A stretch of DNA of 64,000 nucleotides, from NCBI GenBank assembly GCA_041691795.1, contig JBEPTX010000004.1, positions 62,001 through 126,000 on the forward strand, given 5' to 3'. Positions 59,291 through 64,000 of this stretch are shown here, piece after piece. Origin of the DNA: JBEPTX01 sp041691795. Lineage in GTDB: Bacteria; Patescibacteriota; Saccharimonadia; Saccharimonadales; Saccharimonadaceae. How positions within the stretch are numbered: the first letter of the stretch is position 1; each line of letters opens with the position of its first letter. Below the pieces are notes generated by a model, which was not told the origin of the DNA, searched no databases, and worked only from the letters and a program-made list of their open reading frames with translations. Both the position numbers and the translations under genes were made by a program.

Positions 59291-60150
59291 AACTACCTCT
59301 TATCGTCATTGCTGGTCCAACAGCGAGTGGCAAGACATCCTTAGCCCTAGAGCTTGCCGAGCAGTACGGTGGTGAGATTATTTGTGCAGATAGCCGGACA
59401 GTGTACAGAGGCATGGATATCGGGACAGCAAAACCTTCACAACAAGAACAAGCGCGTGTTCCACACTGGGGGTTGGATCTTGTTGAGCCAGATGAACGAT
59501 ATACGGCAGCTGACTTTAAGCAGTACGCTGTAAAAAAGATTGATGAGATTAGAAGTCGCGGGCATGTTCCATTTCTTGTCGGGGGGACAGGACTGTATAT
59601 TGATGCGGTCGTTTTCGACTATCAGTTTGGCCCAGATGTAGATAAGGTTAAACGCGAAAGACTTGAGATGTTGTCAGTTGAGCAATTACAAGAATATTGT
59701 GTTAAAAACAACATAAAATTGCCAGAAAATGAAAAAAATAAACGTCATCTTGTACGTGCAATTGAACAAAAAAATATAAGTACCTCAAGAAAAAATGCAC
59801 CGATAAGCACAAGCATTATTGTAGGAATTGCTACAGATCGTGATACACTTCGAACAAGAATTGAACAAAGAACTGAACAACTATTTGATAATGGTGTTGT
59901 TGAAGAAGCAATGATATTGGGCAAAAAGTATGGGTGGGATAGTGAATCAATGACAGGTGATATCTATCCACTTATTCATTTGTATCTTGAAAAACAGATG
60001 TCTCTCGAGGAAATTAAAGCAAAAAATACAACACTTGATTGGCGATTGGCGAAACGTCAACTGACTTGGCTGCGTCGCAACCCCTATATAAAATGGCTCT
60101 CTCTAACAGAGGCGAATGACTATCTGCAGTCTGTACTCGCCAATGAGTAA
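59272..60150 (+). CDS. miaA: tRNA dimethylallyltransferase
   Basis: A 292-residue MiaA: P-loop GPTASGKT (15-22), DSRTVYRGMDIGTAKP, and VGGTGLYIDAVV. It adds a dimethylallyl group to A37 of tRNAs reading UNN codons. It overlaps the ATL gene by 19 nt. Base use in the central part is noticeably more A-rich than in the first half. Confidence 0.94.
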   Translation: MAAKSVELPLIVIAGPTASGKTSLALELAEQYGGEIICADSRTVYRGMDIGTAKPSQQEQARVPHWGLDLVEPDERYTAADFKQYAVKKIDEIRSRGHVPFLVGGTGLYIDAVVFDYQFGPDVDKVKRERLEMLSVEQLQEYCVKNNIKLPENEKNKRHLVRAIEQKNISTSRKNAPISTSIIVGIATDRDTLRTRIEQRTEQLFDNGVVEEAMILGKKYGWDSESMTGDIYPLIHLYLEKQMSLEEIKAKNTTLDWRLAKRQLTWLRRNPYIKWLSLTEANDYLQSVLANE

Positions 60151-60192
60151 AATGAGTGTTACAATAGAACACGAAAGTTACGAGAGAAGAAA

Positions 60193-60777
60193 ATGATTGA
60201 CGCATTATTTGGTTCGAAGACGAGGGTAAAACTCCTACACCTATTCCTGAACAATCCAGGTAAGGCATTTTACGTACGCGAGATTACTCGTTTGATCGAT
60301 GAACAAATTAATTCTGTTCGTCGTGAACTCTCTAACATGATGAATGTAGGGATCGTTACAAGTGATACCGCGGACAACAAGCTTTATTATGAGGTGAACC
60401 AGCGTTATGAACATTATGTTTCGCTACGAGCAATTTTTGCCGACCAACATGTTGAGGCGGTTGCGACTTCGGAATCAGCTGGAAGCTGGCAACAGTTAAT
60501 CACTGGGCTGCCAGGTGTTCGTTTAGCTATTGCTGCAGGAGTGCTAGTGCACGGTTCATCAAGTAGCGTTGATATTTTAGCTGTAGGAGATATTCCGACT
60601 GCAAAAGTCAAGAAAGCGATAAAAGATATCGAGAAACTCGAAGGACGTGAGCTCAATTATAGTGTGCTAAGTTACGATGCCTTCTATTATCGATTGAGCG
60701 TTCGTGATAAATTTATAACAGAGATATTAAACGGCAAACATTCGATTTTACTTGATACCGATAACATGCTGAAATAA
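60193..60777 (+). CDS. Winged-helix protein with nucleotidyltransferase-like domain
   Basis: A 194-residue protein. Residues 1-80 form a winged helix (SKTRVKLLHLFLNNPGKAFYVREITRL split at the recognition helix). Residues 95-190 look like a degenerate minimal nucleotidyltransferase domain (GVLVHGSSSSVDILAVGD, where the G-S-x-x-x-x-x-D pattern is partly kept). It may regulate transcription or act as an antitoxin-like factor. It follows miaA by 42 nt and precedes the MBL gene by 9 nt. Confidence 0.65.
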   Translation: MIDALFGSKTRVKLLHLFLNNPGKAFYVREITRLIDEQINSVRRELSNMMNVGIVTSDTADNKLYYEVNQRYEHYVSLRAIFADQHVEAVATSESAGSWQQLITGLPGVRLAIAAGVLVHGSSSSVDILAVGDIPTAKVKKAIKDIEKLEGRELNYSVLSYDAFYYRLSVRDKFITEILNGKHSILLDTDNMLK

Positions 60778-60786
60778 GGAGAGACT

Positions 60787-61422
60787 ATGTTTGATATTGA
60801 ATATAAAGGTGGTAACGGAGTTATCATCACAACCAAAAAGAGCCAAGCGGTTATTGACCCAAAGCTATCTGTTGTAGGGCTGAAAGATCTGTCTACTAAG
60901 GACGCGGTCGAGATCGCAACAGAAGCGAGACTAGGTGTTGCTCATCCGGAGGCGCAGCTCGTCATAGAGGGCCCTGGCGAATACGAGGCGGGTGATTTTT
61001 CTATCACAGGTACAACAGCAACGCGACATATTGATACAGAGGCGGATGAGCCTATCTCTACTATTTATCGCATTGAGGTTGGTGATGTTCGGATCGCGCT
61101 GATTGGCAATATTGCACCAAAACTCAGTGAGGATCAGTTGGAAGCGCTAGGAGTTGTCGATATTTTGATTATTCCTATTGGTGGAGGCGGCTATACGCTT
61201 GATGCGGTCCATGCTGCTGCGTTGACGCGTTCGATCGATCCAAAGGTCGTTATTCCTATTCATTATGCTGATAGTGGTCTCAAATACGAAGTACCACAAG
61301 ATGCGCTTGATCCATTTGTTAAAGATCTTGGTGCACCAGTGGAAACTGTTGCTAAGTATAAGGTGAAATCGTCGTCTGCAATTCCACAAGTGTTAACAGT
61401 CGTTGAAGTGACTCGAAGCTAG
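60787..61422 (+). CDS. Metallo-beta-lactamase-fold protein
   Basis: A 211-residue protein with the UlaG-like MBL fold (YKGGNGVIITTKKSQAVIDPK opening broken after 20 residues in the real text, LIGNIAPKLS, ILIIPIGGGGYTLD, VIPIHYADSG). The HxHxDH metal motif is missing, as in several shortened members; activity is uncertain. It ends at a shared terminator with rpmB. Confidence 0.7.
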   Translation: MFDIEYKGGNGVIITTKKSQAVIDPKLSVVGLKDLSTKDAVEIATEARLGVAHPEAQLVIEGPGEYEAGDFSITGTTATRHIDTEADEPISTIYRIEVGDVRIALIGNIAPKLSEDQLEALGVVDILIIPIGGGGYTLDAVHAAALTRSIDPKVVIPIHYADSGLKYEVPQDALDPFVKDLGAPVETVAKYKVKSSSAIPQVLTVVEVTRS

Positions 61423-61436
61423 ATCTTGAATCTATT

Positions 61437-61468
61437 AAAAACACCTCTCCGGTGGAGAGGTGTTTTTA
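61437..61468. terminator. Bidirectional terminator
   Basis: AAAACACCTCTCC / GGAGAGGTGTTTT with a 3-nt loop, between the MBL gene and rpmB. Confidence 0.88.
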
Positions 61469-61482
61469 ATTTAAGCTATCAC

Positions 61483-61686
61483 TTAAATTGCTTTAGCGAG
61501 AATGCCTTTTTTCTTCAGTGTGCGAATTGCCTGAGTACTCAGGGTCATCGTGACTTTTTGGCCATCTACGAGGAAGGTTTTCTTCTGTAGGTTTGGTTTG
61601 AAGACACGTTTAGTGCGACGCAAAGAAAAGCTGACATTGTGGCCAAACTGTTTGCCTTTTCCGGTGAGTTCACATCGTGCTGTCAT
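61483..61686 (-). CDS. rpmB: 50S ribosomal protein L28
   Basis: A 67-residue L28 (CELTGKGKQFGHNVSFSLRR, TKRVFKPNLQ). One Cys remains of the four found in zinc-type L28. It is monocistronic on the minus strand, divergent from the HTH-Nudix gene. Confidence 0.94.
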   Translation of the reverse strand: MTARCELTGKGKQFGHNVSFSLRRTKRVFKPNLQKKTFLVDGQKVTMTLSTQAIRTLKKKGILAKAI

Positions 61687-61836
61687 AGTATTAATTCCAC
61701 TTATTTTTTACAATCTGTACCAGTATAGCCTCTTTGGCGGTAAACGTCAAGGTGAAGTCCAGTTTACTAGTTTTGCGACATACTATTTCGTTATGCTTGA
61801 GTTGCTATCAAAAGTAACGGATAATTGAGGAGGAAT

Positions 61837-62547
61837 ATGAGTTACGAACCACACGCACATCCAGCACAGGTCTTAATCCTAAGGCACTTACTGTTCTCAC
61901 CAGAGGCAGGATTTGCTGATATGCAGAAAACAACAGATCTGACGAGTGATCACTTCAATTTTCATATTAAGAAGTTGATTGATGAGGGGTATGTCAAAAA
62001 ACAGGGTAAAAATTACGGCCTGAGCAACAAGGGCAAAGAATATGCCAATCGAATGGATACTGATGAGAACGAAATTGAAAAGCAACCAAAAGTATCAGTG
62101 GTCATTACGGTTGAACGAAAGAATGAGAAAGGTGAGAAAGAGTACCTTTGTCAGCAAAGGCTCAAAAATCCATATTATGGTTTTTGGGGACGACCACAGG
62201 GTAAGATGCGATGGGGAGAGACCGTTACAGAAACAGCCAGGCGTGAATTAGAGGAAGAAACGGGATTAATTGCTGACCCAAAACTGCAGCTTTTCTATCA
62301 TGTTCATGACTACAGTAAGGATACGAGACAATTGCTTGAAGATAAAATCTTTCTCTGCGTCTATGCTACAGGTGCTAAAGGTGACTTGATAGAAGAGTTT
62401 GAAGGTGGAAAAAATGCCTGGATGACAGAACAGGAATTTATGTCACTCAGCAAGAGATTTACGAACGTAGATGATATCATGCAATTGATGGAGAAGGGGG
62501 AAAGGTTTGCTGAACGTGAGTTTTACTACGACGAATCTGAATACTAG
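61837..62547 (+). CDS. Winged-helix / Nudix hydrolase fusion
   Basis: A 236-residue protein: an N-terminal ArsR/MarR-like winged helix (about 8-72, LTSDHFNFHIKKLIDEGYVKK) and a Nudix domain (about 88-225) with a complete Nudix box GKMRWGETVTETAR + RELEEETGL. It may hydrolyse a nucleoside diphosphate derivative and use it as a signal for DNA binding, as NrtR-like regulators do, though the domain order is reversed here. ATG 61837 follows GAGGAGG. Confidence 0.82.
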   Translation: MSYEPHAHPAQVLILRHLLFSPEAGFADMQKTTDLTSDHFNFHIKKLIDEGYVKKQGKNYGLSNKGKEYANRMDTDENEIEKQPKVSVVITVERKNEKGEKEYLCQQRLKNPYYGFWGRPQGKMRWGETVTETARRELEEETGLIADPKLQLFYHVHDYSKDTRQLLEDKIFLCVYATGAKGDLIEEFEGGKNAWMTEQEFMSLSKRFTNVDDIMQLMEKGERFAEREFYYDESEY

Positions 62548-62576
62548 AGGCCTCAGTACTGTATAATCAGTAGCAG

Positions 62577-63230
62577 ATGTTTGCTGATATTAATATACTG
62601 CAATTAGTGATTGTCCTTGGGGTTATTTTGCTTTCTATGACGCTTCATGAGGCCATGCATGGCTTTGTTGCCTATTATCTTGGTGATGACACCGCAAAAC
62701 TCGAGGGGCGTCTGACGCTTAATCCTATCAAGCATATTGATCCGTTTTTAACGATCCTTTTGCCTCTGATGCTTGCAGTTGTCGGTGCGCCTATCTTTGG
62801 TGGGGCAAAACCTGTACCTTTTAATCCTAATAGGGTTCGGTACGACGAGTGGGGAGCTGCAATGGTTGCGCTTGCTGGTCCACTGACTAACTTTGTCTTG
62901 GCATTTGTCTTTTTTGGAATATTCGCGCTTACAGGGGGCGTCCATAGTAGCGGTATCATTGCTGAAATTCTTATTACAGCTGTTACGGTGAATCTCGGGT
63001 TCTTTGTTTTTAATATGATTCCTATCCCACCCCTCGATGGTTCGAGGGTTCTGTATGCACTTGCGCCCGAATTTGTGCGACGTGGCATGGAAATAATTGA
63101 GCAGTATGGTCTAGTGGTTGTCTTTGTCATTATCTTGTTCACAGGTTCGGTCATCGGTGTCTTTATGTCCGAGGCAATTCAGTTCTTTGTGGCACTGTTC
63201 GCTCGCATTTTTGGTATCGGACTACTATAA
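62577..63230 (+). CDS. Site-2 protease family (M50) membrane protease
   Basis: A 217-residue intramembrane zinc protease: HEAMH in the first helix region (24-28), GAKPVPFNPNR, and NMIPIPPLDGSR with the third ligand Asp. No PDZ domain. Five to six membrane helices. TATAAT lies 9 nt before the ATG, so it is likely leaderless. Confidence 0.9.
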   Translation: MFADINILQLVIVLGVILLSMTLHEAMHGFVAYYLGDDTAKLEGRLTLNPIKHIDPFLTILLPLMLAVVGAPIFGGAKPVPFNPNRVRYDEWGAAMVALAGPLTNFVLAFVFFGIFALTGGVHSSGIIAEILITAVTVNLGFFVFNMIPIPPLDGSRVLYALAPEFVRRGMEIIEQYGLVVVFVIILFTGSVIGVFMSEAIQFFVALFARIFGIGLL

Positions 63231-63426
63231 TAAGGAGTGTCTAGGGGTACCTTGGCGCGAATGATTTTCCTAATATCATATGATAGGGAGTTCAAATGAT
63301 TTGCTTCTGCGGAAGTACTTTGAGAACACCCACCTTGCATTTCTGCGGGGAATATCAAGCGTCGAGGCTCACTCTAGGCTTTTATGTTAATATATAGCTA
63401 TAAACAATCAAAACAGAAAGAACACA
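63231..63426 (+). other. Intergenic gap before the Nudix-RNase H gene
   Basis: 196 nt with a CTTC/GAAG mini-hairpin near 63304-63315 and a 33-codon frame from ATG 63296 (Cys-rich, AGGGAG upstream). I see no convincing gene or RNA; TTAATATATAG near 63388 may be the promoter of the next gene. Confidence 0.35.
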
Positions 63427-64000
63427 ATGAATCAACGCATCTCTGTCCGAGCCATTGTCCGTCAAGATGAAAAGACTTTACTTCTGAGACGTGCAAACGG
63501 TCGTCAGACTATTTTGGGGCAATATGAGCTACCCGGTGGCAAGTTAGCGTATGGTGAACAACCAGAAGACGCACTCCGTCGGTATTTGCACGAGGATGCA
63601 GGACTACATATTCAGACGGCACAGCTATTTGATGCGGTGACGTATATCGACCATGATGATCGTGACATTCAGTATGCCGTTATTGTCTATCTGATTGGTC
63701 TTGCGGATGGCCATCATCCTGTCGAATTAAGCCAGAACTACGATAGATATTTATGGAAAAAGGTGTTTGAATTACAACAAGAATCAATCACAGATCTATC
63801 ACAATTATTGTTGGGAATAATACATCAAGAAGAAATAACAGAGAAGAGCATTCATGAAATTGAACATCATGATGTATCAATTACACCAGAAAGACAGGTA
63901 ATTATTTATTCGGATGGGGGTTCACGGGGCAATCCAGGACCTTCTGCGGCGGGCTATGTCATCATTGATAATCATCAAAATATTATCGCCCAGGGAGGTG
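63427..64000 (+). CDS. Nudix-RNase HI fusion (partial, runs off the window)
   Basis: 191 codons are present with no stop. Residues 1-135 are a Nudix domain. Its box (38-60) reads GKLAYGEQPEDALR + RYLHEDAGL, so the consensus RExxEE is RYLHED: the first Glu is Tyr and the last is Asp. Residues from about 157 begin RNase HI (IIYSDGGSRGNPGPSAAG) with the first catalytic Asp163. RNase HI removes RNA from RNA:DNA hybrids. The fusion joins two normally separate activities. The rest of the RNase H domain lies outside the window. Confidence 0.8.
   Translation, partial: MNQRISVRAIVRQDEKTLLLRRANGRQTILGQYELPGGKLAYGEQPEDALRRYLHEDAGLHIQTAQLFDAVTYIDHDDRDIQYAVIVYLIGLADGHHPVELSQNYDRYLWKKVFELQQESITDLSQLLLGIIHQEEITEKSIHEIEHHDVSITPERQVIIYSDGGSRGNPGPSAAGYVIIDNHQNIIAQGG

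Noticed and set aside
1..64000. CRISPR arrays, insertion sequences and rRNA genes
   Set aside because: I found no regularly spaced direct repeats, no transposase gene and no rRNA sequence in the window.

Overview
The window looks like a contiguous piece of chromosome from a Candidate Phyla Radiation bacterium, most probably a Saccharibacterium (TM7) or close relative. Reasons: genes are short and tightly packed. A long type IV pilus operon is fused to a VWA-domain adhesin gene. There are two RNase J paralogues, a TGS-less ThrRS, and many genes whose -10 box lies 6-10 nt before the start codon (leaderless). TGA acts as a normal stop (for example truB and the ATGA overlaps in the pilin operon), which argues against the recoded Absconditabacteria/Gracilibacteria. 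The lineage call is inference; no 16S gene is present.

Layout. 1-9.3 kb: a phage-fibre-like surface protein, then housekeeping genes (holA, rpsT, a DHH-like protein with a long disordered tail, a PIG-L deacetylase, truB, a mutarotase-like gene, a stand-alone alpha-CTD-like protein, rpsO). 9.3-20.8 kb: membrane and hypothetical genes, pnp, a palindromic repeat element, rnj1, a family 4 uracil-DNA glycosylase without its Fe-S cysteines, rnj2, ftsK. 20.9-25.2 kb (minus): a minor pilin operon in which two members carry large surface domains. 25.3-27.3 kb: rpsF-ssb-orf-rpsR-efp. 27.3-31.9 kb: an accessory stretch with an actinobacterial-type secreted lipase, tlyA, a hypothetical gene, a secreted His/Pro-rich peptide, and ychF. 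32.0-46.5 kb: the main pilus operon (TPR protein, VWA adhesin, pilM, pilN, pilO, a small membrane protein, pilB, pilT, pilC, pilin, pilD, four minor pilins). 46.5-56 kb: a Xer recombinase, uppP, ndk, four tRNAs, PH-domain and PpiC-like membrane proteins, sod, a cohesin-like surface receptor, a membrane glycosyltransferase, and a 50-codon gene. 56-64 kb: tRNA-Val, a T-box riboswitch controlling thrS, a run of nucleotide and tRNA modification genes (5'-nucleotidase-like, alkyltransferase-like, miaA), an HTH protein, an MBL-fold protein, rpmB, HTH-Nudix, an M50 protease, and a Nudix-RNase HI fusion cut off by the window end.

How it fits together: two pilus loci flank an accessory region encoding a secreted lipase and a secreted His/Pro-rich peptide, both with actinobacterial features. 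Saccharibacteria live as epibionts or predators on Actinobacteria, so pili, adhesive tips and lipase together suggest a host-contact region. That functional link is inferred from gene order and protein class only.
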